Part shown: positions 50,801-62,805 of the stretch, piece after piece
Numbering within the stretch: position 1 is the stretch's first letter
Layout: every line of letters starts with the position of its first letter
From: Rhodocollybia butyracea
Lineage: Eukaryota; Basidiomycota; Agaricomycetes; Agaricales; Omphalotaceae
Direction of reading: 5' to 3'
DNA length: 64,000 bases
Assembly: GCA_015501585.1 (NCBI GenBank)
Contig: JADNRY010000007.1
Span: forward strand, 620,001 to 684,000
Translations under genes and position numbers: made by a program
The notes under the pieces: model-generated
Told to the model about the DNA's origin: nothing
The model's database searches: none
What the model saw: the letters and a program-made list of their open reading frames with translations, nothing else

Positions 50801-52105
50801 GCCGATTGGTCCTATTTGGAAGCTTCTTCCGCTGTCTTGATCAGGCGTTGTCACTAGCTGCTCTTTTGACCAGTCGCGACCCCTTTATGTCTCCTATGCA
50901 TCTGAAGGAGGAGGCTGCAGCAGCCAAGAACAAGTGGTGCCCTCCTGGTGCCCACTCAGACGCACTTACAGTTCTTAATGCGTACAATGCTTGGGAGGCT
51001 CTGCAACCGACCCGAAATTATGGTCTTGCCAAAAGGTTTTGTATGGACAACTTCCTCTCGATGCCCACGCTCCTGTTGGCTCAAAAACTCAAAACTCACA
51101 TTTTGCAATCTCTATACTCGGCTGGCGTTATCGATATATCGGCAGGTGGTGGGCTTAGTGATGCATCGAAATATATAATACCAGCGGAGCTGAACACGAA
51201 TGGGAATTGTATGCCCTTATTGGGGGCTTTGATTGCTGTGTCCTGTCAACCTAAATTTGCCATTCGTACGAGCGCAAGGTTGTGGCGTACACAGTCGGAA
51301 AAGGTGGATTTTTCGTTATATGTTACTAAATTCTTATGGACTCAACTTTTTGCAGAATACCATGGTACACCCGTCCAGTGTGAACCACCCGAAGCATGCA
51401 GAGCTCAACAAGCAGGAATTTTCCAGACAAGAATTAGTTGCCTTTGGTGAGAAGCGACGAAACGTTTCTGCCAATTCTGGATCAAGCACGTTCCTTGTTA
51501 ACACAAATCGACTGGAAAGTTTAGTATACGCCTTGTTCGGCGCTAATACATTGCAGAAAGATGATCAGGGGCTTTTGCTTGACGATTGGATCAACATAGT
51601 CGGTAGTTTGGACACTCTGGACGACGTGTATGATCTCCGACACGCTTTGGATAGCTGCATGACTCGAGTGTTCGAGGGTATTGTGATGGGTCGACGGAAA
51701 CACCGCAACTTGGCCGTGCTTCCTAGAGAGGACACTTCGGAATCGGGAGACGATGCGATAGACGAGACAAAAGATTATTCTTTATCACAGGTAGAGGTCA
51801 AGGAGCTCGACTTACTCAGTCGTGATGTCGTCAACATACTTACTCAGTACGATGCTGAGCGCCAGGCCTATGCGAGAACCACTACCCCAACAACACCGAG
51901 GGACAATTATCATGCCTTTACGAGACCTGGTAATCCATTGGCATACAACTCTGGATACAGTACACCGCAAACGAGACCCGGTACCCCTTCGACATTGAGG
52001 AATAACTATCCTGGTTCCGGATCCGCTTCACCATACCAAAATTCTCGGCTCAATTCGAGGGCTAGTACACCCATTGATACTGAACGGCGATCACGGAGAT
52101 TTTAG
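47877..52105 (+). CDS. DEAH-box ATP-dependent RNA helicase (DHX29/36/57-like), probably mitochondrial
   Basis: RNA helicase of the DEAH/RHA group. Exons 47877-48475, 48534-48654, 48709-51303 and 51356-52105 give 1354 residues. The start ATG at 47877 gives an Arg-rich MRLVSLFRHRRRLLMQLDRA, typical of a mitochondrial presequence; an in-frame ATG at 47670 is less likely. Two dsRNA-binding-like segments (KEASSRRFAALALLCELEG; IGLGLGASKKQAMHRC) precede motif I TGSGKTTQ, motif Ia QPRRLAALSVA, motif II DEVHERD, motif III SAT and motif VI QRAGRAGRHRPG. HA2 and OB-fold regions follow, then a 230-residue extension with an ordered segment and a Thr/Pro/Ser-rich tail. The intron at 48655-48708 appears to use a GC donor; the GT four bases downstream breaks frame. 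Confidence 0.83.
48655..48708 (+). other. Candidate GC-AG intron in the helicase gene
   Basis: Splicing ATG|GCGCGT ... TTCTAG|CTC keeps phase 0 and leads directly into LYTKPKSEQDSITL and the conserved MEYYCARFHF. The nearby GT (GTATGC, 4 nt downstream) leaves phase 1 and soon hits a stop. Confidence 0.6.
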
Positions 52106-52317
52106 AAGATTGGCCCTAGGGCAAGATACATTTATCTTTGGTTAATAACATCTGTATACACTGCTAATAGTAACATTACGATTACTGTACGAAAATTGAA
52201 TACACCACTCGTTTAGAGAATCCACGTGAAAGGTTCCGCGGCGGCGCCTATGCTTCGAAAACCTTCAACTTCGTACTCCCCTGAAGCTCTAAATCTTAAA
52301 GCCTTATTTACACCATC

Positions 52318-55300
52318 ATGGCGACTTCAATGAGGGGATTGACGCAGGCGAGCAACTCTTTATTATTCGGGAGGCTGAAACCTGATTGTAGAGACAGTTC
52401 ATCGCGGACATCAGAGGTGCAAGAGTCCGTGAGCTGGAAGAGAAGAGAATTAACAAGGAGATGGCAAATATCCGGAAAAAGTTCAAAGGTGCGTCTCTAT
52501 CTGCTACAATTGCCTGTAGACTGAAAACTGACAGGTTCGTAGATGGCAACTTGGATGGATATCAGAAGAAAAAGTACCCTCGAGCCTCGTTCGTCAGAAT
52601 GGGACATTTACCATTTTATATTCAGATATGTCGCTAAAATCATCTTCACGTATATTCTGGGATACAAGGTGGATGTAGGCCATATGGAGGCTGTAAATCT
52701 CATTTCGAGCACGAAGTACAGCGAGAAACAAATCGTACGGCTTTCCCAAGCTTCACCTTTACATCATCTAACTTAGAGTGTAGGGTTATCTTGCAGTCAC
52801 ACTTCTCATGCATGAAAACTCAGATTTCTTACGATTGGTCGTCAACTCCATACGGAAAGACTTGCACGGAAATAATGAAATCGACAATTGTCTCGCGTTG
52901 CACGCCATTGCGAATGTTGGAGGAAGTGAAATGGCGGAAGCTCTGGCTGACGATGTCCACCGACTACTTATTTCTCCGTGGGTAACTGTTCATATTTTAC
53001 TCACTACTAACACACAGTGCGCTTTAGTACATCACATACTTTTGTCAAGAAGAAAGCCGCTTTAACTCTATTGAGGCTGTATCGCAAGCATCCTGATGTC
53101 ATCCCCACTGCTGAATGGGCTCTCCGAATCATTTCCCTCATGGATGATGAAGATCTGGTGCCACTTTTTCCTGCTAAATAGTATCGCTATCTGTTCTCAT
53201 CCGGCGTATGTTTAGGGAGTTGTGATTTGCGTTACAAGCCTTGTAATGGCTCTTGCACAAGATAATCTAGATGCCTACGCCGTCTCATATATGAAAGCAG
53301 TGGATAGACTCAATCGTGTGAGTGCTTACCACTTTTACTCGCGATTCAAAGCTAATTAATTTCTTGAGAACAGCTTGTCATTGAGCACGAGTACTCTGCT
53401 ACATATGCCTATTATAGGGTCCCTTCACCATGGCTACAAGTCAAGCTTCTTCGTTTGCTGCAATATTATCCACCGACGGGTATATATCTTTGTTGTGTCA
53501 TGTCTATACTGGCTCATATCTTACAGAGGATCCAGCTCTTCGCTCAGTACTGCATCAAGTTTTACAGACCATCATGAATAACAGTGCAGAACCTTCCCGC
53601 AATGTCCAACATAACAACGCTCAACACGCCGTACTGTTTGAAGCGATTAGCTTAGCTATCCACCTTGATACCAACTCTCCCTTGGTCGGTACTGCCGCTG
53701 TGCTCCTGGCGCGTTTCATTTCTTCAAAGGAAACAAACGTCAGATATCTTGGTCTTGATACCATGGCTCATCTAGCAGCCCGAGCAGAGTCTCTCGATCC
53801 TCTCAAGAAACACCAGAGTACCATCATTCTCTCGTTGCGAGATAAAGACATTTCAGTTCGACGTCGAGCTCTTGATCTTCTATACAGTATGTGCGATGTT
53901 GACAATTCAGAGTTGATTGTCGGGGAGCTCCTTCGATATCTCAGAGTTGCTGATTATGCACTGCGAGAGGAGATGGTGCTTAAGATTGCCATTTTGACTG
54001 AAAAGTACGCCACATCATACAAGTGGTATGTTGACACCATCTTGCAGTTGATCAGCGCGGCAGGTGATCATGTTGGAGAGGAAGTCTGGTACCGGGTTGT
54101 TCAAATCGTTACCAACACGGAAGACTTGCAGGAATATGCGGCCAAAGTAGTTTTCGAACACTTGAAAGCACCTACAGCTCATGAAAGCTTGGTCAAAGTT
54201 GGTGGTAGGCGAAACTAGGTCTTATGCATAAGAGTACAACTAATCCACTGATTGTAGGTTATATACTAGGCGAATATGGCCATCTAATTGCCAACGAACC
54301 GGGATATAGTCCACTCGAACAGTTTCAAATTCTCCATTCGAAATCACAATTTTGTGTAGCCGCTACCCGTTCAATGTTACTCTCGACCTACATCAAATGG
54401 GTGAACGTTTTCCCCGAAATAAAGCCACAGTTAGTCCTCATCTTCGAACGATATCGGCATGTATTGGATTCGGAGCTTCAGCAGCGTGCCTGCGAGTTCT
54501 ATGCTTTGGCTCAGCGACCAGAAGACGATGAGCTTTTGCAGAATGTTTGTGAAGAAATGCCGCCTTTCCCTCCCCGTGCCAGCGCTCTCCTTGGTCGTTT
54601 GAACAAGAAGCAAGGGGATACGGAGGACAAGCGAACGTGGATTCATGGCGGGAAGGATGCCAACACGGATCGGGAATTGACCCGACGCAAAACTATCACA
54701 CAAAATGGCTCCGCTCCTTCTCCAGCCACCGCTGCGGGCGCGACTGAGGATGTCATGGGCTCATTAGCTGGGCTAGAATTAAATCATACGGACGGCGTCA
54801 ATTTGAGCGAACAACCTAATTTGGCCGTAGGACCAAACATTGACCGGTGGTACGAGAAGCTAACGTTCAGTTCCGAGGGTGTCCTATACGAGGATGTCCA
54901 AATTCAAATCGGAGTCAAATCGAGGTATCAGGGGCACATTGGACAGCTTGCCATCTACATTGGCAACAAGGTACCGACACCATTAACCTCCTTCATTACC
55001 GCTGTTCATGTTAGCGATCCGGAAGCGCTCTCTGTCACCTTTGCTAAAATACCCCCAAATGTGATAGCACCTCGTGCCCAAACCCAACAGCTTCTTCACG
55101 TTGAATGCAAGAAAGCATTTTCGACGCCTCCAATCCTCACAGTCTCATTTTTGGCAGGTTCACATCAAGCAACTTCGATACGACTGCCTATCGTACTCAC
55201 GAAATTCCTCGAGCATGTCAAGTTGGGACAGGCCGATTTTTTCGAACGCTGGAAACTGATTGGTGGCGCTCCTCGAGAGTCTCAGTCTATTTTTCCTATT

Positions 55301-55624
55301 ACGCTAAACAGCGCTGGTGAACTTGACCTGCAAAAATACCGCCAGATTGTCGGTGGTCATAATTTCAATGTGTTAGAGGGCATTGATCCTAATCCTCATA
55401 ACTTGGTCGGAGCTGGAGTTTTACATACATCTGTTGAGGGGAAGGTTGGATGTCTGCTTAGGTTAGAACCTAATCAAGAAGCCAAAGTATGTCCTTCCAT
55501 TGTTTATCATCTAATTTTGTTTAACCACTTATAGCTGTGTCGACTAACGGTACGAAGTACATCCGAAGAAGTTGCAAAGGAAGCACAAAAGCTCTTGCAG
55601 AAATCACTACAAGTTGATATATGA
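52318..55624 (+). CDS. AP-2 adaptor complex subunit alpha
   Basis: Large subunit of the clathrin AP-2 endocytic adaptor; binds PtdIns(4,5)P2 and cargo at the plasma membrane. Eleven exons (52318-52347, 52398-52488, 52543-52573, 52626-52734, 52784-52977, 53028-53157, 53216-53317, 53374-53479, 53527-54204, 54258-55486, 55535-55624) give 929 residues, as expected for the family. The start [10 protein letters not shown] leads into [17 protein letters not shown]. The trunk is near invariant ([81 protein letters not shown]). The linker is short, followed by the ear sandwich and platform ([36 protein letters not shown]). Intron 1 appears to be GC-AG. Confidence 0.95.
52348..52397 (+). other. Candidate GC-AG intron 1 of the AP-2 alpha gene
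   Basis: Splicing CAG|GCGAGC ... GAGACAG|TTC yields [10 protein letters not shown] exactly in frame. There is no GT between the ATG at 52318 and the acceptor that could serve as donor, so a GC donor or a sequence error is required. Confidence 0.7.
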
Positions 55625-55708
55625 CTGTCGCAAGTTTTATAATAATAGCACTATACTTATAATGTGTATATGTTAGTCCGGACAATGTACAATATGATAC
55701 CTAGGAGG

Positions 55709-58700
55709 CTATCGTCGCAATATACCACGTAGCAGTCCTCTTTTCCGTTTGGGGTCGTCGATGTCAATGGACGATTCTGTTGTCCGTGAGGTGCTGATGA
55801 AAACAGATGGGGCTGATTCTTTGGCGTTAAAATGGGATGCCATGGAATCCGTGGAAGTTGATTTGAAATGGAGGAGTCTGTTTCGAGATTGGGAGGGAGG
55901 AGCAACGACCTCTGAAACATTGGTCGATTCGGAGAGCAATCGCGGACGAGTACTCTCACTACCAGGAGCAGTAGAAGGTCGCCCCGAAGGACTTGAGGGA
56001 GTTGGCGAATGATTTATTCCAGAGGTTGGACTCACAGGGCTTGTTGGTGAGAAGCGTCGTCGCTGCTGCTGCTGCTGGTTTGCAGATAACCGAGCGGCCA
56101 ATTGACTGACTCGTTGGAGTGCTTGTTCTTCAACTTCAAAGCAACGAGCACAGAAACCCTGCAAGTCTTTGTCTTCGGGATTAGGCTCTGCCTCGGCAAA
56201 GTATGGGCGCGATTGTCGAATAACCGCAGATGTGAGTATGGCAAGGTGTCTGGGAATATCCAAAGTATGAGATAGTAAGGGGATGGACTCTCTGTAAAGT
56301 ACCGGCATGCTTGACGCCCTTATTCGAAGAGCATTCACAACGTTCGAACGGTCAAGTCGGTCTGATACCTTGTCTGTCTTTGAGTCCTCCCCCGGCGTCG
56401 AAACCACCATAATATAGCTGATCATTGCTGGAACACTTTCTCCCAGAAAGTCTTTGACTCCACGCATGAACTCTTCCTTTTGAGAGTTCTACAAAAAGGA
56501 AGGGGAGTAAGGATACGTGAATCAATGCAGTCTGAATCAACTTACAGAATTCAGATTGGCTAGGCTCTGTACAACTTTGGCAATCAATGTCAAACTTCGC
56601 TGTACAGGTTGGCTTGGTAGACCTAGTGCAGAGGTCAGATGCAGGGCTATATATCAGAACATACAAGGTCGCACCCGGGTATAGTTGAAATAAATGAGGG
56701 TTTAAGATCCCTGGGACAATGAAGCGCAAAAAACAGAAAGCAGAAACGCCCTGCCATCTTAGATCGCGTTTATCTTGAAGTACACTTTCGGATTTAGTGA
56801 AACGTTCCTCGATAAGCTCCCGGATAGTACAGAAAAGTCGCCGCATCTCGCTAGAGGAAAGTGAGCAACACGTTTAATTTTGGAGTAGAGGGGCGTACGG
56901 TGGACATTCCTCTCGCGCAGAGTATATTTGTTTCCAGAATTCTTGACACCAGTATATTAACAGATCAACATTCTTCTCAACATCCTTGGCGCCCCTTGCA
57001 GTACGCATTGGGTCGACTTCGATCGCCACTTTCTCCGTAATAAGACGCCTTATGACCGGACCAATGCTCGCTTCAAGGAACGCTTTCCCGTACCAATTCA
57101 TACAAAGTTCCATGATTTTGGTAAGTGTAGTGTTGCCTCTGAACAGAGTCGTAGGTGCTAGTTGAGAATATGAGCATTGTTATGACGGCACTCGAGCATA
57201 GACTTCATCACATTGAGAACCGTCCACTTCTCGATTGGCCAGGGCTTGTACTTGCTCTACCAGAGTGTTGTTTGCTATTGAGATGGACATCAACTGCGGT
57301 GCGACTGTCTTGAGTTTGAGTTTCGTCTCGAATTCTGCCATCCAATCGAGAAAGTTCCGGGTGTTGAACGTCTGTTGGAAAGGCTTTATATTAGATACTG
57401 AAGCGTGGAAGTAACGGTGAGCACACCTTGAGCAGTTTGGAATATGCGCTATATGGTAATATGATTTCTCTAGGAGCCAGTTAACAGCACATAAGACGAT
57501 GAGTGGATACACGTACTCATCAATCCGGATCTTCATCCGAATTTCACCGACTTGTAGGTCGTTCGCGATGGAGCCGTTCTGTAGGACAGGGAACCATCCC
57601 TCGACTGATTCTCCACGGCGAAAGTTGTTTAAAGGTATCTTTACAGTTCCCAACTCGTGAGGTTTGAAGAGCCTCTTTTCTTGCGAAACGTGAATCTCAA
57701 GGCTTTCGAAGGGCGGTAGATCTGAAAGCGTGAATGCTTCGTGCCATTCTGGAGATCCTATTCCTTTCTTGACAGTTGTGCGTGCACATAAGGTCTCGTT
57801 CAGCAAGATCTCGCAAAATACATCAAGATCGACGGGGTCTGGTTCCGAGGCAGAGTCGTTTCCATCATCCTCATCATCATCAAGCTCAACAGGCTTGCTG
57901 CTCCCGAGATTGCGACCTTGCATGATGGTCAGGTCAACTTGGCGCCACATGCGATATGAACCGCCCTCGGAAGGGAAGAACCACCGTCCATAGATCTCTG
58001 GCAGTGCGTAGGATCGTAAAAGAGCAAGCCAGGTATTGAACGCGTTTGGAGAGTTGAATTGCAGGTAGATTGGTTCTTCAGTGGTTAAAGAAGGGGCCCA
58101 ACGTTTTCCACTAGGATTCAGTTTAGTTCTGGAATCGAAGACGAACAGTTGAAACATACGCTGCACAGTGTATGGCAAGGCAGTTCTGGCGGAAGAATAG
58201 TGATGTGGATGCCTCCCTGATATCGGTTTGACTAAGCAGATGGATATAGGCTGTGGACCACATAATAGATTCCTAGGGAGATGGAGAACAATAAGGGACA
58301 GAAGTGCGAGAAACGCAGAATACGTACATCAACATAGATATTGAATAAACATCGTTCTCCATCTTCAGATAGTCTACAAGTTGCTGGCCGCCAGTGACCC
58401 CCGCCTGTAGAGCTTTTAGGGCTAGTGAGCCAGCTCGATTTCTCTGTACAGGGAATTGTGAGTTGAGAAACCTCATGGCTTCATTTCAGCGAACCTTTTA
58501 GTCTCTTCTCTTCTATGCTCCCATTAACATGCCTTATTGACTCTCGTTTATCTGCTTTCTTTCGCGGATTAGGAGGCTGTAAAGGTCCTGTGAGTGCGTG
58601 CTATCATAGATCGTTGAGAAAACGCAACACAAACCCTCCGTAATGCTGCACCAGCAGCAGGGGATATATACAATTCTGCTGAAACGATGAATTCCTTTGC

Positions 58701-58739
58701 TTCACCGCTTTGTTCGACCTCTCCCCAGGATTCTAGCAT
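55709..58739 (-). CDS. PH-C2-RasGAP protein (Ras-family GTPase-activating protein)
   Basis: Stimulates GTP hydrolysis by a Ras-type GTPase, with membrane-binding PH and C2 domains. Ten exons (58739-58635, 58576-58529, 58443-58328, 58272-57517, 57469-57427, 57371-57221, 57157-56899, 56850-56675, 56622-56546, 56488-55709) give 836 residues. Order: PH-like (TVQRMFQLFVFDSRTKL, AFNTWLALLRSYALPE), C2 (QVDLTIMQGRNLGSS, GIGSPEWHEAFTLSDL, LGTVKIPL), then RasGAP. The GAP core has the arginine-finger segment TLFRGNTTLTKIMEL, EASIGPVIRRL and the FLRFIVPGILNPHLF motif. The C-terminus is Ser/Pro-rich with a short polyglutamine. The start at 58739 is inferred from in-frame exons; 58476 is an alternative. 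It converges on AP-2 alpha with 84 bp between stops. Confidence 0.85.
56061..56078 (-). repeat. Short CAG tract encoding polyglutamine in the RasGAP gene
   Basis: CAG repeat read on the minus strand, giving a run of five glutamines before RRRF in the disordered C-terminus. A candidate for length variation between strains. Confidence 0.6.
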
Positions 58740-59120
58740 TTGAATGAAAAGAAAGAAGATAGTCAAGTTCAAGATTAGCGAAAACACAGCCACTATATAT
58801 ATCTAATGGACGTATGCGGATCTGGATGGATGTGTGGATAATCAAGATACAACTCTGTGCTGTATGTCTTCGGTGAACATTTATCTCTAAGTTACTTCAT
58901 GCAAATTGCAATGAGTGTACGTGGCGTTCAAATTCATCATGTCACCCTGGCCAAATTCTGTACCAATGTGGCGCTGTAAAGTTCATAGTGTCAGACCAAT
59001 ATCCTTCCCAAAAAAGCTCTACATTCATTATTATCAACAGCAGTATTATTATCCAATATGAGGGTTTGCGAGGAGGATGTATGAGGTCTTGGCGGTAAAT
59101 CTGATCCCATCATGGTCGTC
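58740..59120. other. Intergenic region
   Basis: Tandem minus-strand gap between the RasGAP start and the elongase stop. Nothing beyond expected promoter and 3' sequence is seen. Confidence 0.5.
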
Positions 59121-60405
59121 CTACTCAGCCTTGACACTGTGAGGACACGATAAGTAAGCTGTAAACGATGGGAAAAAGTCCTCGACATACGCTTTTCCGT
59201 TGGCATGTCCGTTAGCATGGCCATTAGCATGACCATTGGTGTGACCATTGGCATGACCGTTCGTAGCTTTCGCTCCCTTTGCAGGTTTCTTGTAAGTCTG
59301 GATGTAGAAGTTGATGAATAGCCCGAGGTAGCTGGTAAGAAGACCACATCCAAAGAGCGCAGCGGTCTCTGAGCCAGCACAGTCTCCAACATGAGGAAGT
59401 GAAGGCTGATATCTATAAGAAAAGTGTTGCCAGGCTGACGAAGATTGTCAGATAACGAACGGGTAATGTTAAACTCCGACTCACTCCCAAAGTAAACAAT
59501 GAACAAGTCGATGATAAATTGTACAATTTGCATCGTGGTCAAGTATTTTTTCCACTAAACAAACCGATAAGCAGCGTAACGAGCGAGAAAGAATCTCCAA
59601 ACTAACCCAAATCCGTTTTCCACCAGCAGTGGCATAATAATAGTAATCTGTCGCGTCAACATAAGCTCGGATATAAGAAACCGCGCAGAACACAACGGAC
59701 TCACACATTAAGACGTGCACACTAAGGTTCAGAGTAATGACAGTCCAAGACTATCGTAAAAAGTCGTCAAAAAAGTGGGCTGACGCGTCGGGAAAGGAAA
59801 AACTCACGATGCTGGTTTTGCCTTGGAGCTGAGAGTAGCAAAGCAGGGCGGTGGCAGAGTGGTGGAAGACGTGCAAGAAGGCTAAACAAAGTAAGCTCCA
59901 TAGTTCTAGACGAATGCGCTGGCAAAAAGCTCACCAAGGGGTTTCTTCTTGTATGCCAAAAACACCGTATCCAGCAACTCAAGATATTTGAAGTAATAAT
60001 TGATCATATAGTAAAACTCCATTCTCTGTGGGGCAAATTAGCAGAATGTAGATAATTAGCATGGAAAACAAAACTTACAGGGGTCCAAGCCTCGTCCGCA
60101 CAGATACCATGATAAAGACCATTTTTCCAAACAATAGGGAGGATCTCCTCTAGCGAAAGGACAAGCAACAGCAAACTACCAGAGCTCAGGATGACATTAT
60201 GAGTCTGAAAGAGCGCATTCAGTTTCTGGGGTTGCCTATTCTTCTTGAAGGCCTGAATTCCGAATATTATAACCAGGTAAGAGGCTAAGGTCGTTAAAAC
60301 TTCGGTGTTGGTGGAGAGAGGTGTTTTTCCAGGAATGAAAGAAACAAGGTGAGGTGGAAGAGAGACCGGAATTACGGACAAAAGCAAGTCAGCGAGCGGT
60401 GCCAT
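59121..60405 (-). CDS. ELO-family fatty acid elongase (3-ketoacyl-CoA synthase)
   Basis: ER membrane condensing enzyme that extends fatty acyl-CoA with malonyl-CoA, feeding very-long-chain or sphingolipid acyl chains. Eight exons (60405-60079, 60025-59935, 59881-59808, 59750-59705, 59647-59607, 59554-59481, 59412-59191, 59136-59121) give 296 residues. Signatures are RMEFYYMINYYFKYLELLD, the catalytic HVFHH in FLHVFHHSATALLCY, LNLSVHVLMYYYYYATAG and LPHVGDCAGSE. About seven hydrophobic segments are visible. The C-terminus is an NGH repeat tail ending GKAVKAE, not a classic KKXX signal. Exon 6 ends with a weak GTCGGA donor; the stronger GTGAGT four bases earlier breaks the frame before the conserved LPHVGDC block. 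The last exon is 16 nt. Confidence 0.92.
59197..59264 (-). repeat. Imperfect 12-nt tandem repeat in the elongase C-terminus
   Basis: Five to six copies of a 12-nt unit encoding (A/T)NGH, giving a histidine- and asparagine-rich tail at the cytosolic end of the elongase. Confidence 0.75.
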
Positions 60406-61482
60406 GACGGTCAGAAAGGAAGAGGGTAAAAAGAAATCAAACGATTCTTTGGGGTATTTTGTCAATGTAAAACGAGAGCGGTTAAATTTTCTAGTCAACA
60501 AGTTTTACGTTGGTCCGGCCGGCCCGACTCCGATCCATACGGTTTCTCCTCCCTGAGTTGATTTTGCTTTTTATCATGAAAATAAAATATCAAAGCTTTG
60601 CACTTGGTGGATACGATTTAACACGTTAAGACCTGAGAGCGCCCCGCTAAATTTCGAGCACGAGGGGAATTTTCAGACACTCTGGAATTAATTTTCTGTA
60701 TCAAGTCAAAAGTCCGACACGGACATCGTTTATAGCTCAGACTAAGACTCTGAGCCTGGTGCCTGTGAATTCCTTGGCTCCCCAAAACAGGCTATGGAAG
60801 AACCCGGATGTGAGTATCGCGTGATTTCGCCAACTTCGCGACGCGTCAACTAGGCAGTGCTCTCTACAGACGCGTGGACGATGGAACAATCCGAAGTCTG
60901 GAATAAGAGAGGCTTAGTTCCATGCGGTCGAGGATATTCTGAATGATTTAGTCTAGGATCGTTATTAAACGTCGAACTAACATATCTACGTCCCGTCGAC
61001 TAGAGCAGGTATACCTGCACTGGCACTGGCATTTGGTATGTTATTCAAGTCTGTTCTAGTACATAATAATTCGCTAAAGTGACAGATGAACAACGATATG
61101 ACATGATTGCAAAACAGCTAAGCTTCCAGTGGAATGAGGATGACCATCGATTGCTGCAATGTGCACCGGCGAAACTAAATTTGCTGCTGGGAGACCACAA
61201 CCCAAAGAGGGTCTGATTTAAGTAGTCGTTCAGGATCCTTCCTCGTGGATCTCAAGTTAATCGTGAAGGGCCTAATTTATGAGGATCAGGTCCCGTCATG
61301 CTACTCACCTCTATTCATAGCAGCAGAGTCGAGGTCCCAAAAGATGTCGCACTAACGTCCTTCGGATATGAAGTGGAAGAACTTTGAAAGCTAGGATAGT
61401 TGGGTAAGAAGTATATGCCTATAAATACACAATGCCAACAGAAAGTCCATGCGATGAAAGGAAACTAAAAAAAACCCATGAA
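60406..61482. other. Intergenic region
   Basis: Upstream of the elongase and downstream of the unrecognised minus-strand gene. No exon chain, RNA gene or repeat could be built here. Confidence 0.45.
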
Positions 61483-62227
61483 CTAGCAAATAATGAGACT
61501 CGGACAACATTCTAAGTTGGCGAGAAGCACATGTTGATCCCTGTAAAAATTAGCTACCATTAGCCACCTGCGGCGATGATCAAACTTACCCGTTAGTGAG
61601 GTGTGCATTTTGAAGTATGGCAGCGGCATCGTGAATTATTCGTGAAGCATTGAAACCCGGTGAGTACACAGATACAAGGCACATTGGATTGGGACTCGGA
61701 TTGAGAGAATACGATGCGACGACCTGAGATGAATCTTGAGTTCATGTTATACAAGACGACAATAATGGCAGAAACTGACCCCAGATGAACGTAAAGAATT
61801 GACCAGGTCGTGAATGAGGACGAGAGACTTGGATCTCAGGTGATGCAGGTCGTGGAGATCAAGGTCTATAATAGGGGTATTATGGGCAAGTGACGACGGA
61901 GAATGGCGAAATTTATACGGACATTGATTGGATTGGGGGCTCCAGGTGGGGATGCTGCAATGTAACCTGACCGCAGAGCTACCGGCCTGGAGAAGGACCC
62001 TATAGTGTATACGTATCGGTCACGGAGTACGATGGCTGACGATTAATTCGCTAACCTGGTATAAGTTTGGACTGCATCCTCAAGACACTCGAGCTGAAGA
62101 GCAAATACAAATTTTAAGTCACACGACAAATACTATTGGACGAGGTCAATACCTCGTTGTAACACTTTGGCTCAAGCCCTAGAGCCTGTGAGCTGGATAG
62201 TACTTGAGGTGCAATAACCGAGGTCAT
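61483..62227 (-). CDS. Unrecognised five-exon gene, 174-residue protein
   Basis: No single exon is long, but five join cleanly in frame: 62227-62153, 62093-62056, 61999-61780, 61723-61590 and 61540-61483, all GT-AG with good branch-acceptor spacing. The protein starts MTSVIAPQVLSSSQALGLEP and contains LECLEDAVQTYTRVLLQAGS, IIDLDLHDLHHLRSKSLVLI, ASYSLNPSPNPMCLVSVYSP and INFDAAAILQNAHLTNG-like HDAAAILQNAHLTNG, ending CCPSLIIC. There are no membrane helices or signal peptide. A TATA box lies about 65 bp upstream. I do not recognise a family; the amphipathic helices suggest a small folded cytosolic or nuclear protein. It is divergent from VPS13 with 578 bp between starts. The model is supported by phase closure, not by homology. 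Confidence 0.65.
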
Positions 62228-62805
62228 CTCTGGAACGGTCGCAATTGAAGGAGCGGAGGGTAGGAGAATATTTCGAGTGGGTTTGACCTTTATATATGGC
62301 CGTCACGAGGCAAATCGGAACGAAACGGCTCTCTGATCGGGGTGGCAAGGGGCTCCAGCCAAAATATGCCATTGGCCGGGTACCTTCAAGTTCATGTTGT
62401 AGATCAACTGAACTCGAGAAAAACACTGCATACAACACGTTTCTCAACACATGCGGTAGAGAAAATCTGCTGCAGGCTAATATTTTAATTGCCTGCCCGC
62501 TAAGCACTCAAGATCCGAAACTAAATGGCCTTCAAGCAAACCCATTTGTTGTAATATCGCTACTTGAGTGGGAACCGAAAGAAAAAAGCGGAAAGAAATC
62601 TCGGAGGAAACCTTGAGCGCTTGAGTATTTGAGTAACAATATCGCCGCTTGGTACTATGGTAGTACTAGAAAGAGAAACCCCAAAATCGGAGGTGCCGAG
62701 GTGACGTCAGATCTTGACAACCAGCGCGCGCGCTCCTTTACTAGTTACTTTACTATTGATCCTCTACTTCCTAACATCTTATTATAAAATAAACTTCCAG
62801 CAATT
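62228..62805. promoter_or_regulatory. Divergent promoter region between the unrecognised gene and VPS13
   Basis: Contains the TATA box of the minus-strand gene at 62290-62298. Overlapping open frames at 62172-62616 on both strands have no motif and are treated as chance. Confidence 0.5.
62290..62298 (-). promoter_or_regulatory. TATA box of the unrecognised gene
   Basis: Minus strand reads TATATAAAG, about 65 bp upstream of the ATG at 62227, which supports that start. Confidence 0.6.

Noticed and set aside
59401..59560. A frameshift in the elongase
   Set aside because: Choosing the GTCGGA donor instead of GTGAGT closes the frame exactly.
62296..62616. A 106-codon plus frame and an overlapping minus frame
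   Set aside because: No family resemblance, and the minus frame starts beyond the TATA box of the real gene, whose reading frame is different.
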